NCBI GenBank assembly: GCA_963924555.1
Contig: OZ004596.1
Span: 5,714,139 to 5,778,138, forward strand
Direction: 5' to 3'
Origin: Crambe crambe
Taxonomy: Eukaryota; Porifera; Demospongiae; Poecilosclerida; Crambeidae
Length of the DNA: 64,000 nt
Shown here: one piece after another, positions 24,901 through 38,869 of the stretch
Layout of the letters: each line of letters opens with the position of its first letter
Position numbering within the stretch: position 1 is the first letter of the stretch
The notes under the pieces: model-generated
The model's input: the letters and a program-made list of their open reading frames with translations, nothing else
Told to the model about the DNA's origin: nothing
Databases searched by the model: none
Program-made: the position numbers and the translations under genes

Positions 24901-25479
24901 ATTTTTTGAGCTTACTATCGGGATTAACAGGAGCTACATCCATCAACGAGTGAATCTGGTTGGCTAGACCAGTGAGCTCATTCTCCCCTGGATTTTCCTT
25001 TACCCAACAGTTATCTTTGTGGCTTGCCAGTGCTTGCACCACCTCTTCCATAAAAGTGGGGTCATGATGAGTAGGCAATGTACTTGTCTTTTGCTCCTCT
25101 TTACTGGGTGTCACATGATCACTTGTTACCACGACAATTGGATGCCACTTTCCAAGCCCTCGCCTCAAATTCTAATGGCCAGAATAAAATTAAACAATAG
25201 GACAGCGAGACAAGTTTTCTTACTCTAGTTAGCATTTCCTCTACATTGGAGCTAGCCAACAGGCCATAATAAGACGTCCTCAATCCCCTTCCTTGTGTCC
25301 GGAGTACCTCCAGGTATGTGTTAGCACACTGCCTCAGGATATCACAGCTACCTAGTTCTAAAAAAAAAATCATTCATGCAGCTTGTCCTGACAAAAGTCC
25401 ATAACTAACTACCTTGGCGCCCATTAGACACTGGAGATTCTGCAGTCAACAACAGCAGGCTTAGATGGACACCGTCCAT
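21935..25479 (-). CDS. MTBP: MTBP orthologue (Treslin/TICRR-binding replication factor)
   Basis: Fifteen exons by phase: 25479-25413, 25357-25224, 25171-24916, 24873-24791, 24761-24539, 24471-24263, 24179-24102, 24043-23917, 23833-23672, 23619-23479, 23423-23357, 23320-23131, 23076-23040, 22967-22150, 22096-21935. Together about 917 aa; human MTBP is 904. The clearest homologous stretches are at the C-terminal half: TETGMPVDSEALSPIAV, RRYHGVDYCMSAEDF, and the final QEVVVALKKHGM...TCYERLFNLSKMFMKD block ending in LSKEMKKIVKLNVKNVI. In vertebrates MTBP forms a complex with Treslin that recruits CDC45 for origin firing. The N-terminal domain is divergent but keeps hydrophobic strands (LLKEWEEVMGV). 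The end of exon 6 is the least certain boundary. The basic linker encoded by exon 14 carries KKR/RKKKKE clusters. Confidence 0.85.
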
Positions 25480-25620
25480 ACTGTAAATGGTAAAGGTCGA
25501 CACGACTAGCTAGCTATAGCGCGCACGAAACAACAGTCTCGCAAGCCACACCCGGTACCCATTCTTTCCTTGGTGGTACCGGTGTGGTATTTAGATACTG
25601 CACCGCAAGATTGCTGTCAA
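25480..25620. promoter_or_regulatory. Divergent promoter MTBP / TMEM272-like gene
   Basis: 141 bp between starts. It contains a near-perfect inverted repeat, CCACACCCGGTACC (about 25546-25559) facing GGTACCGGTGTGG (about 25574-25586), a GCGCGC core near 25519, and a GGTAAAGGTCGA element (25489-25500) that recurs in other promoters of the window. Confidence 0.55.
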
Positions 25621-26949
25621 ATGGATAACTTTGGTAAGTTAGAGCTAGCTAGACCTTTTTTTCAATCTCGTTGCTCATTGCCAGAAAAAAAAATTTTTTT
25701 TTCTACATTCTTGTCACTAAGTCTTTCTTTCTTCTTGCCATCATAATCACGTAACTCATCACAAATCACCACGTCACATGAGCAGGTTCTCATTACCAGA
25801 GACTTCCTCCTTTCACAGAATCTCCACCTTCTTATGATGATGCCTGCATCACGGGCCCCCAGCCTAGTGCCCCTCCCCTGGGCTTAGCCTCTGGTGGACC
25901 TCCAGTACAACTTCAAACACCTGTTGCCCAATATGACCCTCCACAAGCAGCTGCAAGCTCCATCCCTCCAGGTACAGAGATAAATCTCAAAGTTTTGGTT
26001 CACATTTTTCCTTCTTGATGGTCTCAGCACCCTCTCAGGCACAGAATGAGCCATCATCAAAATTGAGTCGATTTTTCAAGTCGTACATCAATTACAGCAT
26101 GTTTCTCCGCCTTCGAATGTATTTTCAGAAGCCCGAGAACCGTTTAGATCCGGAATTGGACGTGGAGGCACAGTTTGCTCCTCATGTTGTGCGTGAAGCC
26201 CAGGCCAGGATCGAAAAAGAATCACGACTTCAGTGTTTCAGTGGATGGCTATGGTGTAAGTGGCTTGTAACAATATGACGTCTGTTGTAATGGCAAGGAA
26301 ATCACCTTTTAGGTTTCGGTGGTGTTCAGATAACACTCTATATCGTCCTTTGCCTTGGAATGTTCGTTACAGGTAAGCTACATTATAAAGCCATTGAAAT
26401 GTAAGAAAAAGGGGACCATTAGAAGTTACCTTTCAAGTGATATCTAGAAATGGGTGTGTCAGCATTCCAGACATTTTAGCAGTAAGTGTCGTGTGTGTGT
26501 GTGTGTGTGTGTATATAGGAGTTGTGGCAGCTGTAAGGTCTGATTGCTCCACTCTACCCATCGTCTATCTCATCCTGGGTGGCTGCATACTGGCTCTTTG
26601 CATCCTTGCAAGAATTCTCCCTTCTACTATGACTTGCTGCAAAAACAAGAACATTCTCAACACCAGAGAGTCGACCACTTTCACAACTTCCATTTGCATC
26701 TTTGAGTTGATATTTTATGCCATGGTCACTGTTAATCTTGCCATTCTCATCATTGGAACAGTGTGGACCTTCAACGGCCACATCCCAATATGCAACTCAA
26801 CTATTTCCACTAACTGTTGCCAGAACTATGTCTTTGTATCCAGTGCTGTTTACATCATCTTTCAATATGTCCTCTACATTCTGATATCTCCTCTTTTTGT
26901 ATGTTTCACAGTATGTTGCATAAAAAATATGGACAGAGTTCCTAAATAA
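25621..26949 (+). CDS. Multi-pass membrane protein, TMEM272-like
   Basis: Five exons: 25621-25633, 25819-25971, 26028-26255, 26313-26372, 26519-26949; about 294 aa. The N-terminal ~60 residues are cytosolic-looking and proline-rich with a PPSY motif (PPxY-type WW ligand) and QLQTPVAQYDPP. After a basic amphipathic segment (KLSRFFKSYINYSMFLRLRM) come four hydrophobic spans: TLYIVLCLGMFVTGVVAAV, VYLILGGCILALCILARIL, ICIFELIFYAMVTVNLAILI and VYIIFQYVLYILISPLFVCF. A Cys-bearing loop (CNSTISTNCCQN) lies before the last span and includes N-glycosylation sequons. Layout and spacing resemble the TMEM272-like proteins common in invertebrates, whose function is not established. It is divergent to MTBP. 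A (GT)n run at about 26491-26512 lies just before the last acceptor. Confidence 0.78.
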
Positions 26950-27109
26950 TTTTTTTTTTTTTCATTTCCATTTTGTCAAAGATTTGTAGCTAGCTAGACA
27001 GTAACTTTGTTAGTGGTAAGATCAATATTTTTTTGGTTAAAATGACATTGGCTTGATAGTATTGAGGTTAGTAATTTTTGTTTGTTTGGCTGTTGGAATG
27101 TTCCATCAC

Positions 27110-27774
27110 TTAATCTTCTTGTACATCTTCACCAATATACTTCAGTTTTGTTCTTCCCTCCAGCTCTCGACTGGCTGGGTACTTTACTGCATTCAATTTG
27201 AACTTGTCTAGCACGGCAGCAGAAAGATCCACATGACACTGTTCAGCCAGTCTCACAAGATAGATCAAAACATCACTTAGTTCCTGACCCAAATGCTCAC
27301 GGTCCTTCTCTGTCCAACCTAAAAAGAAGTATATATACGTTATTCCTCTACTTCATAGATGTCCAGTATACGCTCTATGTTTTCACCTGGTAAGCCTTTC
27401 TGCACTTCACCTCTCCACTGGCTATGAAAGAAAACACATCAGTAATAAAACGAGGGGGGAATAAATTCACACTTACAATAATTCTGACAACTCCCCTACC
27501 TCACCTACCTAAGGAATAACGTGCACTTCATAACAATTATGCATCAACTTTAGTCGATTGCCTAACCATTGCTAGGAGCAGATTTCTAGGGGTGTGGTAT
27601 TTCTCCCAATTTCTCTCTGCAGCAAAGTTTGACTGAATCTTGCGGCTGAAAGGGAGGTAAATGGACAAGGGACTGTATCATAGTCTCAATTAAAGGTATA
27701 TGTTTACATGTCTTCAAGGGAGAGGTTGGAGCTAAAAGGGGAACAGATATCACTCACTTCTTTCTTCTCCACAT
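27110..27774 (-). CDS. DCTPP1: dCTP pyrophosphatase 1 (MazG-like all-alpha NTP-PPase)
   Basis: Six exons: 27774-27758, 27731-27708, 27645-27567, 27508-27477, 27421-27387, 27318-27110; about 131 aa. Motifs in order: LEDIRKIQSNFAAERNWEKY, HTPRNLLLAM, the MazG metal-binding helix VGEVGELSELFQWRGEV, then QELSDVLIYLVRLAEQCHVD (the second acidic pair E-x-x-D). The family hydrolyses dCTP and modified deoxycytidine triphosphates to the monophosphate, cleaning the nucleotide pool in cytosol and mitochondria. The upstream ATG at 27784 reads into a stop in the 24-bp exon 2. The ATG at 27774 keeps phase through all exons, so I chose it. The short N-terminus relative to vertebrates is common in invertebrates. 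It shares a 131-bp divergent spacer with NDUFS8. Confidence 0.9.
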
Positions 27775-27905
27775 TCTCAGCCATTATTTTGACCACGTGG
27801 GGGAGGCAGCAAAGAAGAAAGCAAGCGGGAAAGATTACGAAATTTCTAATTTCTACCTAGTAGGTATAGTGTGATTTGTTTTTGTTCACGGTCTGCACTA
27901 GAATA
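27775..27905. promoter_or_regulatory. Divergent promoter DCTPP1 / NDUFS8 with an E-box
   Basis: 131 bp between start codons, with a palindromic CACGTG E-box at 27794-27799 (context CCACGTGGGG), the class bound by USF/MYC-MAX-type factors. Both products act on mitochondria or nucleotide metabolism. Confidence 0.55.
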
Positions 27906-28793
27906 ATGCTTTCCAGGAGTGTGCTTAGACTCTTCTTGTCTAGAAGAATACCCATCGCCCCTGCAGGTAATAATAGAATAGATAAAAGAAACTCGTTGAA
28001 CAATTATCAGGTATTGTTCTATTTAAAGCGCACCATCCTCAAACGCTTTCAGGATCTTCTGCCTTACAAAGAAGACATAGTTCCGAGTACAGTAAGTGAA
28101 CCGATTGTATACTGTCATGAGGTGAATGCCATTCAATTTTTCACTCAGAATACATCATCAAGGACAAGGGAGAAGTGGCATATGATGCAAAGTCAGTCCT
28201 GGAGAGAAATGTGACAACACTCTTTTTCACTGAGCTATTTAGAGGTGATTATATTCTGATAGCCACATCTACCAAAACTTTAAAGTCCCTTCTGATGTTT
28301 GGTGCAGGTTTAGCCATTACTCTAAGTGCCTTCTTCAGAGAACCGGTGACCCTCAACTACCCTTTTGAGAAAGGGCCAATTAGTCCTCGTTTCCGTGGCG
28401 AACATGCCTTGCGACGTTACCCTAATGGAGAGGAGAGGTGCATTGCCTGCAAGTTGTGTGAGGCAGTGTGTCCTGCTCAGGCCATCACAATTGAGGCAGA
28501 GACAAGAGCGGATGGCTCTCGAAGAACTACAAGATATGACATTGATATGACAAAGTGTATCTACTGTGGGTTTTGCCAAGAGGCATGTCCTGTGGATGCT
28601 ATTGTAGAGGTGTGTACATTTAGGTTACACATTGACACAGAAATCACATTTGCCTGTATAGGGTCCAAACTTTGAGTTTTCCACGGAGACTCATCAGGAG
28701 TTGCTTTATAACAAGGAGAAACTATTGCTGAATGGAGACAAGTGGGAGAAGGAGATAGCAGCAAACATTGAAGCAGATTTCTTGTATCGCTGA
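27906..28793 (+). CDS. NDUFS8: NADH:ubiquinone oxidoreductase core subunit S8 (complex I, TYKY)
   Basis: Five exons: 27906-27966, 28053-28091, 28149-28244, 28308-28609, 28662-28793; about 209 aa against 210 in human. The first ~25 residues ([20 protein letters not shown]) are a basic amphipathic mitochondrial leader. The conserved core starts at [20 protein letters not shown] and [20 protein letters not shown]. Two ferredoxin motifs follow, [12 protein letters not shown] and [12 protein letters not shown], which ligate the two [4Fe-4S] clusters N6a and N6b in the electron path to ubiquinone. All eight cysteines are present, and the C-terminus ends NIEADFLYR as in other animals. AATAAA at 28905-28910 is a plausible polyadenylation signal. 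Confidence 0.97.
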
Positions 28794-29110
28794 CCTTTTT
28801 GGCTACAAACATATAATGGTTAATGTCATGCACCTCCATGTATGTTGTCTGTATTATTATTATTATAGTTCATAGTAAATAACCAATGCAGTTCTGATCC
28901 TTGAAATAAAAAGTATTACCTATACCTGATGGTGGTTTTCTGTTTTTGTACAGCATGGAACAGCTAATGTAAAAATTCTGTACAGCAGTGAGTTCATCTA
29001 GTTCTGCTGCTGTATTCTAGATCTCTATAAGAATTCTATCGCATTTCTTTTAAAAATATGCAGTACTCATAAAAATACTTGTAGATCTATTGATGAGGCA
29101 TTGTAGATCA
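28794..29110. other. Convergent spacer NDUFS8 / PHAF1
   Basis: Tail-to-tail spacer with the NDUFS8 polyadenylation signal (28905-28910) and an (ATT)n run at about 28855-28866. No gene seen. Confidence 0.55.
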
Positions 29111-32103
<2,993 letters not shown>

Positions 32104-32485
32104 TGGGAAGAGACAGGCCTAGAACTTGTACTTTAGGCCCAAAACTTGATACTCTATCTCATCATCACACCTACTTTGCCAGCCAGCAGCGCTCTTTGAT
32201 TAATTTTTTGTTTTGAATGACGAAATGACAGGTGTTGCATGAATCTCATTATAACGCTGGCAAAGCGAGAAAAGAGTTAAAGCTAAAATTCAATAAGGTT
32301 AAAGTTCATACCTTTGATATTTCATACTACTTTTCAGACAAAAAAAAAAAAAAAAAAAAAAAAAAAAGATAAAATCACAAAAACAGAATAAATAGACACA
32401 AAATAGCTGTGAAAGACTCCTGTCTACTTGTTGTTCATTTGGCTAGGCAGAGAATTGTTGCTGTGGCTTGAGTAAAATAAGAATT
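32104..32485. other. Spacer upstream of PHAF1 and downstream of UQCR10
   Basis: 382 bp. It holds the PHAF1 promoter side and the UQCR10 3' untranslated region, including an uninterrupted A-run of about 28 (32340-32367). No coding sequence recognised. Confidence 0.5.
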
Positions 32486-32763
32486 TCATTCTTCAGCTTC
32501 AGTCTCGTATTCATGCTTTATATGCTTCCATAGTTTCTGAAATATATACATTACTTCATGTAAAACAGGCAGTTAGTACTAAGACAGGAAATTATGAAGG
32601 GTGTGCTCTTATTAGAACTCACTCCTTTGTTGTGTCTTTCCCAAAGTGCATCTACTCCGACGTCAAACACTGATTCGAAGAACACAGCTCCTACCAAGAT
32701 TGTCAGCATATAAGTAGATGTTCGTTTGAGAAAGATATTGTAAAGAGTTCTCCCTAACGCCAT
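32486..32763 (-). CDS. UQCR10: Cytochrome b-c1 complex subunit 9
   Basis: Two exons, 32763-32623 and 32536-32486, giving 63 aa, the usual size of this subunit. Sequence starts MALGRTLYNIFLKRTSTYML, has one membrane span TILVGAVFFESVFDVGVDAL, then WERHNKG and, across the splice, KLWKHIKHEYE as in vertebrates. It is the small single-span subunit of respiratory complex III that packs near the Rieske protein. It has no cleavable leader, as is typical. Its start is 90 bp from that of TIMM22. Confidence 0.94.
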
Positions 32764-32852
32764 TTTTGTTGATCTAAACACTGTGACGTCATCAATGAAG
32801 CGTTCAATAGGGGTTAAACTAAAAACCATGTGGTCAATTATAAAGTTGCAGA
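32764..32852. promoter_or_regulatory. Divergent promoter UQCR10 / TIMM22 with a perfect CRE
   Basis: Only 89 bp separate the two ATGs. It contains the full palindromic cAMP-response element TGACGTCA at 32784-32791. CREB/ATF sites are a known feature of nuclear genes for mitochondrial proteins, and both products are inner-membrane mitochondrial proteins. Confidence 0.65.
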
Positions 32853-33620
32853 ATGCCTAAGGAAGGTGAAGACAACTCCAGCAAGGAGCCAACGCTCTTG
32901 AACTTGATGAATAACATAAGAACAGGTCAATTGACAACCGGACCATTAAGGCCCAATAGGTGGTTGGAATATTCTGTCAGAGAAAAGACAGATCAGGAGA
33001 GAAAGATTGAGAATGCAATGGAGAGTTGTACCTTCAAGGCTATCATGAGTTGTGTAGTGGGTATGTACTGAAATAAGGCACATTGTATTGGTATAATGCA
33101 TACAATTGCAAGGGGGAGGATTGGGTGGGGCTTTTGGCCTGTTTCTATCCGGACTGGATTCACCTGTGACCAGAGAAAAGATGACTGCCAGAGAGACACT
33201 ACGAGAGATGGGACAGAAGTCAAAGTCCTACGCCAAGAACTTTGCCATGATAGGCTTGATGTTTGCAGGCACAGAGTGCTTGCTAGAGAGTGTGAGTGTG
33301 AGCTTGGAGAGTGTTGCTGGTGAGATACGGAATGCTATTAATTTCCATAGTATCGCGGAGAGAGTGGGCTGTCCACTTCTGTCATGGCTGGGTGTGCAGT
33401 AGGAGGAATCATTGGACTAAGAGGTATAGCAATGGGCAGCAATGAGTCAAGCCAATGACCATAAAGAGGACTACAGTACAAATGGGAAATTAGCTTAATT
33501 ACCTTAGAGTAAATTGCTCTTGAACATTATTTTTGTGTTGCAGCTGGGGTACAAGCAGCTTGTCTTGGTTGTGCTGGATTTGCTGCCTTTTCAGCTGCTA
33601 TCGACTATTTTATGAGATAA
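32853..33620 (+). CDS. TIMM22: Mitochondrial import inner membrane translocase subunit Tim22
   Basis: Four exons: 32853-33060, 33113-33291, 33351-33423, 33544-33620; about 178 aa (human 194). Tim17/22/23-family hallmarks: ESCTFKAIMSCVVGGGLGGA (first span with its glycine motif), GLFLSGLD, FAMIGLMFAGTECLLESYRG (second span with the conserved Cys and ECxxES), VMAGCAVGGIIGLRAGVQAA (third) and a final hydrophobic CAGFAAFSAAIDYFMR. It forms the channel of the carrier translocase that inserts metabolite carriers into the inner membrane. The N-terminal ~55 residues are hydrophilic, as in other Tim22 proteins. Polyadenylation signal AATAAA at 33705-33710. Confidence 0.95.
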
Positions 33621-33784
33621 CAGTAACACACTATTTTATTGTCCGTTCATGTTGTTGTTCATCTCTGGAACACATTATTATTAACTTGAATGATAATGCA
33701 GTGTAATAAAATATAAGAAAGAAAGAAAAGTGTACCAATATCAAACCACTAGACCAAAAAATACAGAAGAAGGGGAATAAAATA

Positions 33785-34590
33785 TCAAATGAACATGATT
33801 TTAGGTCCACCTATGGGCTGCTGCCGTAGTGAGCACTTCACTTTGGCATAGCTCTCTAGTGCTCCATGGAGAGACAGAGCATCTCCTGTTAACTTGCTTG
33901 GGTGGATGTAGATCTCTCTTTCGTGTACACGCTGAGTCAGCAACCGACAATGCTCTTTACTACAGAGGCAAAAGAAGGAAGCATTTCGGATTTAAACTCT
34001 GATGTATCTCTGAAAATTTACCTCAAACTGATTTGCCTTAGAAAAGGATCTTCACGGTATTCTTGGTGAGCTCTCCTAACAGCATGTCTGAAGTGATATG
34101 CAGCAGATCTAGGTTGAGCTACAGAGAAACATACATTAAAATCTCGCATCAAAAGAAAAATCTTTTACCTTCACACATTCTGTCTTTGCCACTGTATGTG
34201 ACTACACAGTTTGTAATTTTGGAAGCAGCTTCGTATGTACTTCCATCCATCATCATTTCCAAACCAAACAGTTGCTCGGTGAGAGACCGCCACTAGAAAA
34301 ACAAAACAATCATTTCAAAACCAGCAACTGCCACCTCTTTCCCTTTAACTTACTAGCTTGTTGAGGACACCATGTTGCTTCTGCAGGCCTGGGTCAGCTA
34401 GACAGATGATGAAGGTGTCCATATTCTGCTGCACATAGAGACAGTGCTTCTCCAATTCTTTCTCTTTAGAGAGTCCCTGTAGAAAGAAAGTCCAAGTAAC
34501 TTATTACACCGTTCCCTTTGGTTTTGTGGATATTACTAACAGATACATCAGGCAGCCCAGTATTCTAGCCAAAGAGTGGAAGAGTGGTGC

Positions 34591-34623
<33 letters not shown>

Positions 34624-37600
34624 AGCATCCTTACCATATCTTTCCTCTCCATGGTCTGTTGAGCAAGCTGCCATGTCTTGGATTTCTTTTTTATTTCCAT
34701 AGAGTCGACCATAGACTCCTCTGGTTCACTGTTGCTTATAAAAACACTCCCTGTCTCGTCATTGTCATCAGGCAAGCTGCTGTATTCTCCTGAGTCATTC
34801 AGCTTTGAAGGGTTGTCACCTTCCTTGCCTGTCAGATGAGAGACCCCATTATTTTGCTCGAGTTTTTGTTTCATGAGGCCAGGTGTAGGCACACTTTCCG
34901 CTTCAATGGGGGTTACTGTTCCATCTCCTCCTCCTTCCTCTGAAGAATCGTTGTCACCATTAATATGAATGGAGGAAGCTTTGGGAATATCCACACTACT
35001 TGACATCTTCTTGATCTCACGACTGCCATACATTATGTCATCCTTGGTTATGTGGGAGAGGTCAAGGGTCACCGTTACACTGCTACTCTTGCTTTCAGTG
35101 TCCTCTGTATCAAGTACATCCTCACCTGTGACTTCTGGCTCTAAATAAAAAGCACCATTTCCCATGTTGTCACCTAACTGTTCATCATCAATTTCTTCAT
35201 AGTCTCTATCATCAAATATACACTTAGTAGTGACAGGGTGAGGGTGATGATTAGCTCCTCGATTCGTGCCTTCCTTGGGACCATCTTGAACCTTCTCGTC
35301 TTCATCAATCGCTTCATAGTCTCTTTCAGAAACCTTTGTCCTCATATACACAGGATTATCTATGGCATCTCTCACAGGAGCTCCGTTGATCTTTTGCTGA
35401 GATAAAGCTCCACCTTCTTTGCCAATTGGCATGGATACAGACTTGCTACCACTGACCTTTGCACCCTCCTCTTGCTTCCCACTCGTTCCTCTTGGGGGGA
35501 TAGGTGGGGGTGGTTCTTCATTTTTAACAACGGGATATCTCACAATATGATTGCGAGGAGGGGGAGTAGGAGGTTTTTTTTCAGTGGATGTAGCCGAGGT
35601 TCGCGATGGGGAAGGAGGATTGGCATTACTGGTAAACACGGGCAAAGGAGTGAAGGTCTCTTTATTTGCAAGCTTCTTTAGCAACTCATCCAGGTCTTCA
35701 GAATCCACAAAATCATCATCAGATACTGAGTTTTCACTCCTCCTTCTATTAGAAGAAGAAGAAGCCGTTTCCATTTGAGAACTAGCCGGAGAGGCCGTGT
35801 TCAGTTGCCCCTTGGTCTCGCTAGTGGGTGAGGCTAGCAGTGGTTTGCCTGTGGCAGTTTTCTTATCTTGTTCCCCTGCAACAGATTGGCGAGTTAGAGT
35901 CCCGCTGTCCGCATTTCCACTCTCATCTTCATCTGTTGTTGTGTACAAAGAAGATTCACATGCTGTTTTGAAGGAACTCGTTACCTCAGGGGCTAATGAA
36001 TCGTCTACTTGGAGTGAGGTGGAAGTGATCATGGATGAACGGGGAGGAGTAGGGGAGGGTGTAGCAAATCCTTCGCTACTTGTGCTACCTGTGCTGCGAA
36101 CCTGTATATCCACTTCCCCTGACCTCCCACCTGTAACTGCTGGTGCACCCAATAACTTGTTACTATGCTCTCCCTCTCCCTTTCCCCCGTCCTCTGGGCG
36201 GGAGGTGGAACGAGAGAACAATCGTAACATCTCTGGACCTATGGCCATTGTAGGATCCACATCTACTGCATCAAGGTACAATTCGTCTGCTTCATTGCCG
36301 GGATTAGGACTGTTCGGCAAAGATGCATCACTACTTTCTCTCCGATTGGACGATTGTGGCATCTTAGTGGGTGGGGTTGACCCTTGACCTTTATGTTTGG
36401 TTTTTATGTGATTGTGATCAAAATGAACACTTGACTTTCCTGGACTCAGCACAACAGCATCTGCAGACCTGTTTGAACTGGACCGTTGCTTCTTTTGAGG
36501 AGTACTAGATGCAACAGGTTCCATACTGGATCCAGAACTTGGAATGGAACTGTCAGTCTGATTGTGGTGTTTTGAAGAGCCCGAGTTTCTGCTGTGTACG
36601 AGATTTCGATGTTTGTGCATTCTTCTCTTCCAGTTCTCCCTGCCCTTGATTGGTGTTTCGTTGGTAGACATGCTGGACTGAAATCTCCAGTGAAGAGTGG
36701 ATGTTGGTAGCTGAGGGTTGATGTCCAAGGATGCATATGACGCCTGAAACGCACTAATATCCTTCCGCTGGTCATCAGCAAGCAATGCTTGCTCTCTTGT
36801 CAAATACACTTCTAAAACCCACACTTTGTCAGGAGCAATATTCTCTAAATTGCAAGAGAATACTTATAGCAATTTGTCCTTGTTTGGGATAAGAAGATAG
36901 TGCATACCTTCCAAGATGGATCTTTTATCCAACTCAACTCCCTTCCCACCAACAAGAATGAGCATCTCGGTGAAACTAGATGGAAACTGGCTCATCACAA
37001 GTCTGCAATACAAGAAAGATTCCGTCTTAATTGGCAGTTGAGGCATTATTTCTTAGTGCCAAACTGCATGTTTCGACAACTCACTGTGACTTGTGCATGA
37101 TGACACCACCAATGATGGGTGGGTGGTTTTGACATGCCTTCAAGACTCGGCTGGCCGATATAGTTAATACCTGTCGGTTCTGGATAAGGAATGCAAACAG
37201 GAGCATACACATGCTAAAGACAATTGCAACTAGATCAATTATAATAGCCTTGGGCAATTAGGTCACTCTTAAGTATCAATTAGTGGCTTGGTGGGCTTTC
37301 ATATTTGGCAGAGGTGATGTGATGGATTTTTAGTGGAAGTGAAAGCGAGGATTCTCAAAAACTTTATAAACCACCACATTTTGTGTCGTCATTGTACTTG
37401 CTTCCCAAGGGAGATATATGATGACAGAGTGCTTGGTGATACCTAGCTACTGTATGGATGCACACCTTTTTGATAAAGTCCATGTAAGGGAGGGGGTTCA
37501 ACATAGCCGGGACTGAGTGTTGGTCTCGAGTGATGTAATCCACAATGCAGTTAAAGATACTGGACATGGCAGTAGTGAACACTTCCCAGTCTCCTTGGCT

Positions 37601-38730
37601 CGACTACAGGGGTCAAAGGACAATATGTAGATGAACAGCAGCATTTAGCTCCAGCTCGGACAATAGCTGGTACCACATTAAGGCCACTATTAATAGAATG
37701 ATTGTTTCCTGTCCACCGCCCGCGTATTGAGAATGTCACCGCATCAAAAAATATTATTACTGCCTAGCGCCTGCCATTGCTCATGCGCACAGTAGAGCGC
37801 GCACATTTGGCTTCACATGCAGTTCTTTTTGGGAAAGCCCATGGTGAATGACTAGTCTCGTGGGCCGCGAGACTAGTGAATGATGAAGACAGGACCCTTG
37901 AGACAAACAACAAAGCAGTAATAGAATAATTATAATAACCGCCCGCCCGCAGCACTTGTGGAGGTTTTCTTGGACAGGAAACTAGGATTCTATAAATAGT
38001 GGCCTAACTAGTATTCACCTGCAAAACCATGTCCGGTGAGTGGTAATAGAACCTGAAGTAGTTGTAGACATTATTCAAGTACTCCACAGTACAAGATCCA
38101 GGCTCATCCACTCGACTGGAGAGGCCCTACAATCAAAAAGAAATGCTAGTATAACGATGAGAGGCATTCAGATAAAGTAGCTCATGAATATAATGCCTGC
38201 AAGACAATGCAGTCGAGTCTTTTGAAAGGCAAAGTTGCTTACTCCTCATACAAATTACTCATACCATGTCACATACCATGACATACGTTCTCCCTAGACT
38301 TCGAATGGCGAACCCAGTGCCCCTCATGGAGAGGAACTTGGGGTATTCGCCAGTCAGGTTCCTTGTGCATAACGACAGTCCTATCACCTGGGAACAACGC
38401 TGCTCGTATTGACTCTGCACATCAGAAGAGAACACAATAATAGTATATTGCCACGCCCCTTATCGTGTAGCTCACCTTCTTCAGTTCATGCTGTGGTCTA
38501 TAGAGCACCAAGGCACCCACTAGCGTGTCCCCTTCAGCTTCCAACCGGGACAAATCTACAATGAAGAAAGTTCTCTCCATGTGGCTCATGACCGAGTAGA
38601 CATTGTCCTTGTCTCGCGCTTCGAACTGAGCCGGATCCCTAGGTTTCCCTTTGCTCGTATTCATAGAGAACTTGCTTGCATCCAAATCACCAGATCGGTT
38701 TTTATATCTGTTCGATTTTTGCTTCTCCAT
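33785..38730 (-). CDS. HPS4: HPS4 orthologue (BLOC-3 subunit) with a long phospho-motif-rich insert
   Basis: Eleven exons: 38730-38476, 38414-38277, 38126-38019, 37603-37466, 37179-37085, 37002-36908, 36844-34635, 34476-34354, 34292-34169, 34118-34022, 33959-33785; about 1185 aa (human 708). The N-terminal longin region is recognisable: FFIVDLSRLEAEGDTLVGAL, LYRPQH, then VYNYFRFYYHSPDMV, IFNCIVDYITRDQ, VLKACQNHPPIIGGVIMHKS. The C-terminal domain aligns at AAYHFRHAVRRAHQEYREDP and HCRLLTQRVHEREIYIHPS. With HPS1 it forms BLOC-3, the exchange factor for Rab32/Rab38 in lysosome-related organelle biogenesis. The difference in length is one 2.2-kb exon of disordered Ser/Thr/Glu/Pro sequence with PPTPPPRN, PPPIPPRG, YMRT, DYEAIDE and DYEEIDDE motifs. 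The call as HPS4 rests on the two ends. Confidence 0.8.
34592..34623. repeat. Poly-C run at the 5' end of an HPS4 intron
   Basis: About 32 C on the plus strand. On the HPS4 sense strand it is poly-G beginning about ten bases after the donor at 34634. Read through, it would add a false poly-glycine tail to exon 7. Confidence 0.9.
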
Positions 38731-38869
38731 GATCGCTTTATATGTACCTTTAGAATAAATAAAGCAGTGCAGCAGCTAGATAGATTCACATGACTCAACC
38801 TACAATTCGCTTAATTAGAGGGAGAAATTTTGAAGTAAACAAAAATCAACTGATCTTTAGAATAAAACC
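38731..38869. promoter_or_regulatory. Divergent promoter HPS4 / PHKG
   Basis: 139 bp between start codons on opposite strands. AT-rich with no clear named site. Assigned by position. Confidence 0.45.

Noticed and set aside
27775..27784. ATG at 27784 as the DCTPP1 start
   Set aside because: Its frame meets a stop in the 24-bp second exon; the ATG at 27774 keeps frame through the MazG motifs.
34548..34634. Poly-glycine tail and stop after HPS4 exon 7
   Set aside because: Lies beyond a GTAAGG donor at 34634; the next exon (34476) continues the frame.
35797..36387. 196-codon plus-strand ORF
   Set aside because: Antisense to the large HPS4 exon, with biased composition mirroring that exon and no recognisable family.
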